A stretch of 64,000 nt of DNA from an uncultured Porphyromonadaceae bacterium (GTDB taxonomy: Bacteria > Bacteroidota > Bacteroidia > Bacteroidales > Barnesiellaceae_A): the NCBI GenBank assembly GCA_900542255.1, contig UQMR01000002.1, positions 11,905 to 75,904 on the forward strand, read 5' to 3'. This document shows, piece after piece, positions 8,083 to 15,427 of the stretch. The translations under genes and the position numbers were made by a program. The number at the start of each line of letters is the position of its first letter. Within the stretch, counting starts at the first letter, position 1. Under the pieces are notes generated by a model. It was not told the DNA's origin and did not search any database. It worked only from the letters and a program-made list of their open reading frames with translations.

Positions 8083-8811
8083 TTATGTATATAGTCCGCC
8101 GTTGATGGAGATAACCTCTCCTGTAATGTATGCTGCGGCATCCGAAATGAGGAATGCTGCAAGATCGGCCACCTCTTCGGGTCGGCCGAAACGTCCTATG
8201 GGGATGTTTTTTTTCAGTTCTTTCTCATCCAGGTCGGCCGTCATATCGGTGGCTATGAACCCCGGCGCTATGGCATTGACGGTAACCTGCTTCTTGCCCA
8301 CTTCTTGCGCAAGCGCCTTTGTGGCGGCGATAATGGCCCCTTTGGCTGCCGAGTAATTGGTCTGCCCGGGCATTCCTTTGATGCCCGAGAGGGAGACTAT
8401 GTTGACGATGCGCCCGTGCTTGTGCGAGAGCATCCCTTTGAGAACGGCCTGTGTAGCGGTGAAAAATCCCTCGGTCGTAATATCGAGGACGCTGCTCCAT
8501 TCGTCGTGTGTCATCCACATGAGCAGGTTGTCGCGGCGTATACCGGCGTTGTTGACGAGTACTTCGATGTAGTCGTCGGGATGTGCTTGCTGCCACGCTG
8601 CAATACCGGTTGCAAAAGCCTCGCGGTCGGCGACGTCGCAACGCAGCAGATACCCGTCGCTACCCGCTTCCCGTACGGCTTGCAGGGTGGCTTGTGCCTC
8701 GGTGTCGTTGCTGCGGTAGTTGATAAGGATAAAATATCCCTCACGAGCCAACTTGATGGCGATGGCGCGGCCTATGCCGCGTGCGGCACCGGTGATAAGA
8801 GCGTATTTCAT
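8083..8811 (-). CDS. fabG: 3-oxoacyl-ACP reductase (short-chain dehydrogenase)
   Basis: A 242-residue short-chain dehydrogenase with the TGAARGIGRAIA nucleotide-binding loop at residues 8-19, the VNNAGI motif, and the catalytic Ser-Tyr-Lys set in SLSGIKG and NYSAAKGA, plus the NAIAPGFIATDM loop. It should reduce 3-oxoacyl-ACP intermediates with NADPH as the first step of making each double bond. The start at 8811 overlaps the ammonia-lyase stop (ATGA); much longer upstream readings in this frame run through that gene and have no reductase-like sequence. It is probably dedicated to the aryl-polyene pathway. Confidence 0.9.
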   Translation of the reverse strand: MKYALITGAARGIGRAIAIKLAREGYFILINYRSNDTEAQATLQAVREAGSDGYLLRCDVADREAFATGIAAWQQAHPDDYIEVLVNNAGIRRDNLLMWMTHDEWSSVLDITTEGFFTATQAVLKGMLSHKHGRIVNIVSLSGIKGMPGQTNYSAAKGAIIAATKALAQEVGKKQVTVNAIAPGFIATDMTADLDEKELKKNIPIGRFGRPEEVADLAAFLISDAAAYITGEVISINGGLYT

Positions 8812-10352
8812 ATTGCGAGGTCTTTGAGGTCCTTTTCTTTGAGGTAATCTATGACGCGTGCTACGGCAGGATATAATGCGGCGTCTTCCTTGAAGGCGGG
8901 GAAGATGCTGCGTACCTCGCCATATACGCGTCGGGTAGCGGGCGCGAGACGGTCGGCGATGCCGAGGCAGTCTACGGCTTGTACCATGCCCATGTACAGC
9001 ACCGACATGACTTGGAAGCTGTTGTCTACGACGCGTCGTGCTATCAATGCCGAGTTGGTACCCATGCTTACGATGTCTTGGTTGTCGTTGTTGTTGGGTA
9101 TGCTGTGTACATACATGGGGTTTGAAAGCGTCTGGCATTCGGCCGTCGTCGATGTGGCGAGGAATTGCGAGGCTTGCAGTCCGTAGTTGAGTCCCAACGT
9201 ACCCATGTTGACAAAGGGAGGCAGTATGCCGTTGATGCGGTCGTGGAAGAGATAGTTGGCTTGTCGCTCGCACAGCATGGTGAGCTTGGTGACAGCGATT
9301 TTGAGCTTGTCCATTTCAAACGATACATAGTCGCCGTGGAAGTTCCCGCCGTGATATACGGTGCCGTGTTCGGCATCGACGATGGGATTGTCGCAGGCCG
9401 AGTTTACCTCGTCGACAAGCGTCTGCTCGCAGTTGGCAAGGGTATCGAAGACAGGTCCCAATACCTGTGGTACGCAGCGCAGCGAGTAGTAGGGCTGTAC
9501 TTTGTGTTCGAAGATTTTTTCATCGTGCCGCTGGTTGTACAGCTCGGCCTGTCGGTTGAGCAGACAGTGGCTGCCGCAGCTGATGCTGCGCATGGCGGCT
9601 GCTACGGCACGTTGTCCGCGGTGCCGTTTCGTGGCGTTGAGTTCCTCCGATTGGAAGTCGTCGTATGACGAGGCAATTTCGTTCATCATTACGGCCGCAA
9701 CGGTTGCCCAATGCAGGAGTTTCTTGGTATAGATGAGGTTTACGATGCCTATACCTGTCATTACCGATGTGCCGTTTGATACCGATAAACCCTCGCGGAT
9801 GTGCATTTTGAAGGGTTGCAGCCCGAGCTCGTCGAGTACCTGGCGGGTGGGGCGTTTCTCGCCGTGGTAGAAGACATCGCCTTCGCCTATCAGGGCGAGA
9901 GCCATGTGGGCGAGTTGCACAAGGTCGCCGCTGGCGCCTACGCTGCCATGTTCGGGGATATAGGGGTATATGTCGTTGTTGATGAATTGCACCAGCAGGT
10001 CGGTAAGTTCGCGATGCACGCCCGATTTGCCTTGCAAGAAGGTATAGAGGCGGGCTACCATGGCCGCTTTGACATAAGGGGCTGTCAAAGGCTCGCCGGC
10101 GCCGGTAGAGTGGCTGCGGATGATGTTGTATTGCAGGGCTGTGAGGCTGTCGTTGTCGATGCGGTATTGCGCCATAGGCCCGAAGCCCGTGTTGATTCCG
10201 TATATGACTTTGTCGTGTGAGAATGCGGCAAGAAAGTCATAGCTGTCGTCAATGGCTTTTTGTTGTCGGGGGGTAATGGTGACGGGTGCGCCGTGGAAAA
10301 TTATGTCGTTCAACTCATTCAGCTCTATTTTTTTGTTGCTATCGGTTTTCAT
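8808..10352 (-). CDS. Tyrosine ammonia-lyase (flexirubin-type HAL/TAL family), making 4-coumarate
   Basis: A 514-residue aromatic amino acid lyase with the MIO-forming triad Ala-Ser-Gly at residues 140-142 (GSVGASGDLVQLAH), the catalytic Tyr of IYGINTGFGPMAQYR, and the NGTSVMTGIG and HSIPNNNDNQDIVSMGT segments. As I remember it, the enzyme closely resembles the characterised Flavobacterium johnsoniae tyrosine ammonia-lyase over these blocks, including the IRSHSTG selectivity loop (His81). It would convert tyrosine to 4-coumaric acid, the aryl starter unit. A histidine ammonia-lyase role is unlikely, as no hutU, hutI or ftcD gene is nearby. I chose ATG 10352 (MKTDSNKK); the longer reading begins inside the promoter region. 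It is the first gene of the operon. Confidence 0.87.
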   Translation of the reverse strand: MKTDSNKKIELNELNDIIFHGAPVTITPRQQKAIDDSYDFLAAFSHDKVIYGINTGFGPMAQYRIDNDSLTALQYNIIRSHSTGAGEPLTAPYVKAAMVARLYTFLQGKSGVHRELTDLLVQFINNDIYPYIPEHGSVGASGDLVQLAHMALALIGEGDVFYHGEKRPTRQVLDELGLQPFKMHIREGLSVSNGTSVMTGIGIVNLIYTKKLLHWATVAAVMMNEIASSYDDFQSEELNATKRHRGQRAVAAAMRSISCGSHCLLNRQAELYNQRHDEKIFEHKVQPYYSLRCVPQVLGPVFDTLANCEQTLVDEVNSACDNPIVDAEHGTVYHGGNFHGDYVSFEMDKLKIAVTKLTMLCERQANYLFHDRINGILPPFVNMGTLGLNYGLQASQFLATSTTAECQTLSNPMYVHSIPNNNDNQDIVSMGTNSALIARRVVDNSFQVMSVLYMGMVQAVDCLGIADRLAPATRRVYGEVRSIFPAFKEDAALYPAVARVIDYLKEKDLKDLAI

Positions 10353-10424
10353 GATGTGTATAGTGCTGTCTAATCTGTTTTTTCGATAGGTCTCTTGGCA
10401 TGATTGATGCAATTTTTGCCGCCG

Positions 10425-10455
10425 CAAAATTACTCTTTATATCGGGTAAAAACAA
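10425..10455 (-). promoter_or_regulatory. Bacteroidota-type promoter of the aryl-polyene operon
   Basis: On the minus strand TAATTTTG (10432-10425) matches the -7 consensus TAnnTTTG. A TTG at 10455-10453 lies exactly 20 bp upstream, the usual spacing for the -33 element. The predicted 5' end is about 65 nt ahead of the ammonia-lyase ATG. The next gene upstream on this strand ends beyond a likely terminator. Confidence 0.65.
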
Positions 10456-10501
10456 GTTTATTCTTGCTTATTTCTCGATGGTTTTATAACAAATCGGAGG
10501 C

Positions 10502-10517
10502 TTTTGGGGCCCCAAAA
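10502..10517. repeat. Perfect 16-bp palindrome, possible operator
   Basis: TTTTGGGGCCCCAAAA is its own reverse complement with no spacer. It lies about 45 bp upstream of the -33 element of the aryl-polyene operon promoter. Having no loop, it is unsuited to act as a terminator and looks more like a dimeric regulator site. No regulator gene is adjacent. Confidence 0.4.
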
Positions 10518-10544
10518 CATATTAAAGAAATCGATGAGTATAGG

Positions 10545-10587
10545 CAAGGGAAAGAAATGCGAGTCATAGGCTCTTTTCTTTCCCTTG
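10545..10587 (-). terminator. Stem-loop after the exported-protein gene
   Basis: CAAGGGAAAGAA at 10545-10556 pairs perfectly with TTCTTTCCCTTG at 10576-10587. It lies 22 bp past the stop of the gene at 10610-11191. No long T-run follows on the minus strand, so termination efficiency is uncertain. Confidence 0.5.
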
Positions 10588-10609
10588 TAATGGTGTAGTG
10601 AGTATGGTT

Positions 10610-11191
10610 TTATTTTTTCATGACATATTTTTTCTTTACGAGCCATTTGCCGGTTTTGTTGCCCAGGTTGTCGAAGGCTACGGCTTTGGTCTGCTCCATG
10701 ACATACATCGTAGCCGATTTACTCTCGTCGACGGCTATCACGGCCATCACTCCACCGGTGGTGGTATCTACTACGCGGATGGTGGCGTCGATAAGAGTGC
10801 CTCTTGATACGAAACCTACACCGGCAAACCCGAGGTCGATTTTGTCGATGTTGAATACAAATTTGTAACGGGCCGTGTTGTTGACTTCAACCAGTGAACG
10901 CTTGCCCAGCGAGCCGCTGAAACTCTTACCCAGCATTTCGAGTGCCGTGGCGCGGTCTTGCTCATACCACAGACGCTTGAACTCTTCGGGGTCTTCTTTT
11001 TCGGGCAGTTTGCTGTCGACGTACTCTGCCTCGGTCATTTCGCCCATCATGGTGTTGTCCCATGTGAGACTTACTTGCAGTTCGGTAACATCTTTGAGAA
11101 AATCCAAGTTACCCTCTACAACGGTAAATTTTTGTGCGTTTGCCACGCAAGCGAGAGCCGCAGCAGCGAGAATTACCAATAGTTTTTTCAT
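10610..11191 (-). CDS. Exported protein of unknown function
   Basis: A 193-residue protein with a clear signal peptide (MKKLLVILAAAALACVANAQ, cleavage likely after ANA). The mature part is mixed alpha/beta with a charged segment around residues 50-75 and a lysine-rich C-terminus (GKWLVKKKYVMKK). I do not recognise a named domain; comparable small exported proteins of unknown role are common in Bacteroidales. It is monocistronic, flanked by its own -7 element upstream and a stem-loop downstream, and sits next to the IS-associated island, though its base composition resembles the core genome. Confidence 0.75.
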   Translation of the reverse strand: MKKLLVILAAAALACVANAQKFTVVEGNLDFLKDVTELQVSLTWDNTMMGEMTEAEYVDSKLPEKEDPEEFKRLWYEQDRATALEMLGKSFSGSLGKRSLVEVNNTARYKFVFNIDKIDLGFAGVGFVSRGTLIDATIRVVDTTTGGVMAVIAVDESKSATMYVMEQTKAVAFDNLGNKTGKWLVKKKYVMKK

Positions 11192-11289
11192 ATAGATTAT
11201 GTTTTGATGTAATGAATCCCTTATGATTGCTCTTTCTCGGCCTTGAAGGGCTTTATCATATTTTTTGCCCTTTTATTTGCTTGTTGATG

Positions 11290-11297
11290 CAAAGATA
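11290..11297 (-). promoter_or_regulatory. -7 element for the exported-protein gene
   Basis: TATCTTTG on the minus strand fits TAnnTTTG, giving a leader of about 90 nt. No good -33 TTTG is visible at the expected spacing. The rest of 11192-11351 is AT-rich and shows no gene. Confidence 0.45.
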
Positions 11298-11351
11298 TAT
11301 AAAATGAATTAATTTTTCGAGTTTGATGTTTTATTTTTCCAAAAATACGAT

Positions 11352-11440
11352 GAAGTGATTTAAACTTATTTCATTCTCTTAAAATCGTATCAGAATGTTA
11401 AAGCACAGCGTACAAATTGAATTATTCCTTATATTATGGG
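11352..11440 (+). mobile_element. 89-bp remnant of the transposase-start end of the IS5-type element
   Basis: GAAGTGATTTAAACTTATTT and the bases that follow match, with about two mismatches, the reverse complement of the right end of the IS at 13106-14058. The match includes the terminal repeat and the first 15 codons of the transposase (ATGTTAAAGCACAGCGTAC...). It stops abruptly at TTATGGG near 11440. One mismatch, in a Phe codon, is synonymous. It is inverted relative to the complete copy, so the two outer ends of the island are the same IS end facing outward. Confidence 0.8.
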
Positions 11441-11837
11441 CAACAATATGTGTAATTTTATAACATTCTGGTATTATATATTTTATAAAAACAAAGTAAG
11501 ATGTGATATGCAATTTAGTACCATTTTAGAGCCACTTCTATATCTATGAAAACCGTTTCAAAAGCCTGTTGAATATAGTGTCGTGTTTTCATAGCTGCCC
11601 GTGAATTGCAAGGTGCTGCTTAAGATATTACATCTATGGAATTTTGTAGAGATTGGCAGGAAGAATCTTTGTGAAAATGAGAAACGGAGCAAACAAAATA
11701 GACCCATAGTTTTCTGCCTGCACCGTCTCTATTCTATTTCATCGTCAAGATATTTGTATTATTGAACAAATTGTACATCTTCAAAACATATCGAAATGGT
11801 AAGCACTTATCCCAAACAACAGCAAATCACAACATGT
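11441..11837. other. AT-rich non-coding stretch inside the IS-bounded island
   Basis: About 400 bp between the IS remnant and the end of the EreA/ChaN-like gene. It is clearly more AT-rich than the core genes. No open frame with a recognisable product, RNA gene or strong stem-loop was seen. Confidence 0.5.
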
Positions 11838-13049
11838 TCAATTAATCTTTTCCAACACTTTCTTAATCAACTCTTTCACTTCCTCCTTGCTTTTGATGGC
11901 AGCCGGATAGGCGTGAAAAACATTATATTCGTCTATGGCAACATCCAGGGGTATTTCTGCACCGGGTTGTGTTGCCTGGAAAAATATGGTCAGACGGCGC
12001 TTGATTTCAGGTTCAAACTCTTTGGTTACGAGTCCTTCAATACCCCATGCTGCCACATGGTCGTAGAGGGGTGCATAGTAGATAAGCCCATCGGCCACAT
12101 CCTGCCAACACTTGTTCTTTACATTGGTCGTGGTACCTCCGACGAGACCGTTGTAAGCAGTTTCTCCGTAAGGTGTATTTTTCAGATCAATAGCAAACGG
12201 ACGGCATTCCAACAGTTCAAAGGCTGCATCCCAATGTCCTTCTCCGGTCATCGGGAAATTACTTCCGTTAAACAGGTTGTAATCAAACCAGTTCAGTACC
12301 ACGATTTTGACTTTTTCTTCTCCAAAGATTTTCTTCATCCACCAACCCTGTGTTCCATAAACAGCATTTCTCTTTTTGAGAATCATCGAATCGTTGATGG
12401 CATGTGGCTGACTGGTTATAACCAAAGCCTTGCGTTTCCCATTAAAGGGTATCTGGCGGGCAAACATTTCCGAAATATGGGCAGCCATTAAACTGTCGCG
12501 GTAGTTCACTGTGCGAGATTCCCAGAATTTCTTGTAGTCTTCTACAGTACGAATCTCGTCCCATGAGAACTCACGGTCGGTTAGTCCGAGTTTAATTTTC
12601 CTTGGAGAAGTACGGTTTATTTCATATATACCTTTCAGGAATTTAACGCGGTTGTATTTCTCCCAAATTGGATAGAAGGTCTCCGACTTTCTATAATAGG
12701 CATACAGGCTGTCCATAAAGGCCGCTTCCGTCGGATAACTGCCTTGCAGCAGGCGGTTCACATCATCGTTCATGTTGGACGAGCCGACTTCGGTATAGAC
12801 GTATCCCACTTGCTCAGCAAAACGAGGATCGGCCAGGATGTCGTGAATCAGGTCGTATTGTACCGTGTCGCGGTGGTCACGCTCACCCAGCACTACTATA
12901 TCCGATTTCTCAAACAGTTTGAATATGTATTCTTTAGGAGGTATCCCCTTTTCAGCTGCGCATGTACGCAACGCCTCAATAGAGGGTGTTTGTGCCTTTA
13001 ATGCAATGGCTGTAAAAGCACTGAAAATAAAAAGTAATAGGTTTCTCAT
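11838..13049 (-). CDS. Exported EreA/ChaN-like (TIKI superfamily) protein, IS-flanked cargo
   Basis: A 403-residue protein with a signal peptide (MRNLLLFIFSAFTAIALKAQ). The motif IVVLGERDHRDTVQYDLIHD near residues 50-70 and VYTEVGSSNMNDDVNRLL after it are like the Glu/His active-site segments of the erythromycin-esterase/ChaN/TIKI superfamily, as is SQPHAINDSM further on. Members include macrolide esterases, haem-binding lipoproteins and metalloproteases, so the substrate cannot be named. The gene is AT-rich compared with its surroundings, starts 56 bp from the left end of an IS5-type element, and has an IS remnant on its other side, so it was probably acquired horizontally. Macrolide resistance is possible but unproven. 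Confidence 0.65.
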   Translation of the reverse strand: MRNLLLFIFSAFTAIALKAQTPSIEALRTCAAEKGIPPKEYIFKLFEKSDIVVLGERDHRDTVQYDLIHDILADPRFAEQVGYVYTEVGSSNMNDDVNRLLQGSYPTEAAFMDSLYAYYRKSETFYPIWEKYNRVKFLKGIYEINRTSPRKIKLGLTDREFSWDEIRTVEDYKKFWESRTVNYRDSLMAAHISEMFARQIPFNGKRKALVITSQPHAINDSMILKKRNAVYGTQGWWMKKIFGEEKVKIVVLNWFDYNLFNGSNFPMTGEGHWDAAFELLECRPFAIDLKNTPYGETAYNGLVGGTTTNVKNKCWQDVADGLIYYAPLYDHVAAWGIEGLVTKEFEPEIKRRLTIFFQATQPGAEIPLDVAIDEYNVFHAYPAAIKSKEEVKELIKKVLEKIN

Positions 13050-13105
13050 ATATAAAATTTAAAATTATTTATTCAAGTTCGTTCTTGGATTTTAAACAAT
13101 ATCTA

Positions 13106-13122
13106 CGAAGTGATTTAAACTT
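13106..13122 (+). repeat. Left terminal inverted repeat of the IS
   Basis: CGAAGTGATTTAAACTT, an exact inverse match to 14042-14058. It lies just beyond the 3' end of the transposase gene, whose last codons overlap it. Confidence 0.88.
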
Positions 13123-14014
13123 TTTGTTTTCGTGAAATTTTCTTCAGTAACAAGACTGCAAATGCCAAGTAATTCCAAGACATCCAACTTGAAACAGTTG
13201 TATCGAACCGGTTCAGTAGCGTCCTGAAACTGTCCATCCAAGCGTTGGTTCGTTCGATGGAATACCTTTCAGCATACAGTTCATCATCAACAAAGATGTC
13301 ATCGGCATTTTCTCTCCGTTTATTGATGCAGATGTTTGCGATGACCTCTTTTTCACACAGGAAACCACGTAAGACATCACAATCGAATCCGGCATCGGCA
13401 TTGAGGAAAAGGCCATCAACCCGAATATGGGATTTCTCAAGGTCGTTGAACATGTCACCGATGACCTTTTCTATGTCATGTACGTCATGGTGTTCGCCAG
13501 ATTTCGGAGAAGACATGGCAATCGGAAGTCCTTGCCTGTCTGTCAGGTAGAGTGCGTTGGTCGTCTTCCGTTTCTTCCGACCCTGGTATCCGACTTCTTC
13601 ACCGCCACGGAGTGCAGCCGTGTGGCTCCCGTCCAAATCCACGCCGGACATGTCCAACTCATGGCGGTGTTTGTCAAGCAACCTGACCCACATGGATTTC
13701 CACTCGCCCGACTTGCTCCATTTGTTGTAATGGTGATACACGGCACCATAGCTCAGTACCTTGCCGCTAAACAGGGCTTCCACAGGAAGGAACGCCCATT
13801 GACAACCGGTCTTCAACTTGTACAAGATGGCGTTTACCACCTCTATGAGACAACTTTGAGTGACATAACCACGTTTTGCCTTGGAAAGATGAGGCAATAT
13901 TTCATTTTTTATCGTATCTTTGTCGAGCACAGTGTACATTGGACTTTCACTATATATGAGTTTGGTCACCCATAATATAAGAAATAATTCAATTTGTACG
14001 CTGTGCTTTAACAT
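13115..14014 (-). CDS. IS5-family (DDE) transposase
   Basis: A 299-residue transposase. The N-terminal helical domain (YVTQSCLIEVVNAILYKLKTGCQW) is the IS5-type DUF4096-like region. The DDE core shows the first Asp in GVDLDGSHTAAL, the second in LNADAGFD and the Glu in YSIERTNAWMDSFR. Nothing is truncated, so it may be active. A start at 13939 (MYTVLDKD) would match many relatives, but the remnant at 11352-11440 also preserves the upstream ATG and its first codons, so I kept 14014. The stop lies within the left terminal repeat. Confidence 0.92.
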   Translation of the reverse strand: MLKHSVQIELFLILWVTKLIYSESPMYTVLDKDTIKNEILPHLSKAKRGYVTQSCLIEVVNAILYKLKTGCQWAFLPVEALFSGKVLSYGAVYHHYNKWSKSGEWKSMWVRLLDKHRHELDMSGVDLDGSHTAALRGGEEVGYQGRKKRKTTNALYLTDRQGLPIAMSSPKSGEHHDVHDIEKVIGDMFNDLEKSHIRVDGLFLNADAGFDCDVLRGFLCEKEVIANICINKRRENADDIFVDDELYAERYSIERTNAWMDSFRTLLNRFDTTVSSWMSWNYLAFAVLLLKKISRKQKV

Positions 14015-14041
14015 TTTGATACGATTTTAAGAGAATGAAAT

Positions 14042-14058
14042 AAGTTTAAATCACTTCG
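14042..14058 (-). repeat. Right terminal inverted repeat of the IS
   Basis: AAGTTTAAATCACTTCG, reverse complement of the left repeat at 13106-13122. It lies about 30 bp upstream of the transposase ATG. Confidence 0.88.
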
Positions 14059-14152
14059 ATAGATTTTTTTAATGACAGTGTGTTTTTTCTGATTGTTTTT
14101 CGGGTATGGATAGCGGTTTGAGAAAATGTGGCAATTCCGCAAATGGTTTGTG

Positions 14153-15394
14153 TCAACGGTTGATAAGTTCTATGAGCATGAGCAGGGCGCGTTGGGTGGC
14201 GCGCTCAATCACGTAGTGACGCGAGCCGCTGAATTGGCAGCGCTCTGTGATGGTGGTGTCGCCGCAACGGGCAGCTATCCATACGGTTCCCACCGGCTTC
14301 TCGGGCGTACCGCCGTCGGGTCCTGCAATGCCCGACGTGGCTATGGCGCACGTCGTACCCATGAGTTGTTGTACGCCGCGAGCCATGAGTTCTACCGTGG
14401 GTTGGCTTACGGCTCCGTGCTGTTGCAATACCTCGGCGGGTACGTGCAGTACCTGTTGTTTTATCTCGTTGGAGTAGGCTACGACCGAGCCTGTGAAGTA
14501 GCGAGAGCTACCCGCTACATCGGTTATTTCGTGGGCAATGTTGCCTCCTGTGCAGCTCTCGGCCGTGGCAAGGGTATATTGGTGTTGCCATAGCTGCATG
14601 CCCAGTGCTCCTGCAATCGTGAGGTCGCCGTCGGCAAAGATGTCGTTGCCTAATATTTCGTGTAGTTTTTCTGTTTGGGCATCGACAAGGGGGGCAAGGA
14701 GCGCTTCATCGTTGCCGCGGGCGGTGAGTCGGAGACGCACCATGCCCGGGGTAGGCAGGTAGGCGAGTTTGATGCAGTCGGGTAGCTGCCGTTCGAAATC
14801 TTGCAATCGCTCCGACAGTCCCGACTCGGTGTTGCGATACACCAGCAGCGTGCGGTGCAGGATGGTGTCGTGGTCGCCGAAGTGTCGGCGCAGGCGCGGG
14901 ATGACCTCGCCTTTCATGGCCACGCGCATTTCGTGTGGTACGCCGGGCATGGATACGAGTACTTTCCCGTCTTTCTCGAACCACATGACGGGGGCTGTAC
15001 CTACGGGGTTGGGTATGACTGTGCATACGTCGGGTACGTCGGCTTGATGTCGGGTCGATTCGTTCATTTTCAGCCCACGGCCGGCAAAGTAGCGTTCGAC
15101 CTGCTCGTAGACCGACTCGTCAAATCGCATCTTCCCGCCAAAATAGCGGCACAGTGTGGGTTTGGTAATATCGTCGGAGGTAGGGCCTAATCCGCCAGTC
15201 ATCAATACGGCATCGACGTTGCTCAATGCGCTCTCTATGGCTTCGGTGATGGCATGCGCTTCGTCGCGGACGGTGACAACGCGGCATACGTCCCAACCCA
15301 CATGATTCAATTCGGCTGCCATCCATGCCGAGTTGGTGTCTATGACCTGCCCTATGAGCAGTTCGTCGCCAATGACGATAATTTCTGTTTTCAT
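14153..15394 (-). CDS. cinA: CinA family protein (nicotinamide-nucleotide amidohydrolase)
   Basis: A 413-residue two-domain protein. The N-terminal molybdopterin-binding-like domain carries MTGGLGPTSDDITK near residue 70 and SMPGVPHEM. The C-terminal CinA domain has TLATAESCTGG, with the serine used by NMN deamidases, and ATSGIAGPDGGTPEKPVGTVW. It would recycle nicotinamide mononucleotide and possibly ADP-ribose by-products. It follows tsaD by 33 bp on the same strand, so the two are probably co-transcribed. The IS insertion lies about 95 bp beyond its stop and does not disturb it. Confidence 0.93.
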   Translation of the reverse strand: MKTEIIVIGDELLIGQVIDTNSAWMAAELNHVGWDVCRVVTVRDEAHAITEAIESALSNVDAVLMTGGLGPTSDDITKPTLCRYFGGKMRFDESVYEQVERYFAGRGLKMNESTRHQADVPDVCTVIPNPVGTAPVMWFEKDGKVLVSMPGVPHEMRVAMKGEVIPRLRRHFGDHDTILHRTLLVYRNTESGLSERLQDFERQLPDCIKLAYLPTPGMVRLRLTARGNDEALLAPLVDAQTEKLHEILGNDIFADGDLTIAGALGMQLWQHQYTLATAESCTGGNIAHEITDVAGSSRYFTGSVVAYSNEIKQQVLHVPAEVLQQHGAVSQPTVELMARGVQQLMGTTCAIATSGIAGPDGGTPEKPVGTVWIAARCGDTTITERCQFSGSRHYVIERATQRALLMLIELINR

Positions 15395-15427
15395 CGGTTC
15401 GCCTTTCTAATCTGAAAAGAGTGCGGG

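Larger units (their letters stand above)
13106..14058 (-). mobile_element. Complete IS5-family insertion sequence, about 953 bp
   Basis: Perfect 17-bp terminal inverted repeats CGAAGTGATTTAAACTT lie at 13106-13122 and 14042-14058 around one intact transposase gene. I could not identify a convincing target duplication: flanks read ATCTA on the left and ATAGAT on the right. A solo copy of one end lies 1.7 kb away at 11352-11440. Confidence 0.88.

Noticed and set aside
8812-9273. An N-terminal extension of 154 codons in frame with fabG
   Set aside because: It overlaps the ammonia-lyase gene in another frame and has low-complexity His/Arg/Gln sequence. The conserved reductase N-terminus starts at 8811.
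8808-10352. Annotation as hutH of a histidine-utilisation operon
   Set aside because: No urocanase, imidazolonepropionase or formiminotransferase nearby; the gene heads a polyene operon and its sequence is closer to flexirubin-type tyrosine lyases.
13096-14070. Target-site duplication flanking the IS
   Set aside because: Left flank ATCTA and right flank ATAGAT do not give a convincing direct repeat of 2-4 bp, so none is annotated.
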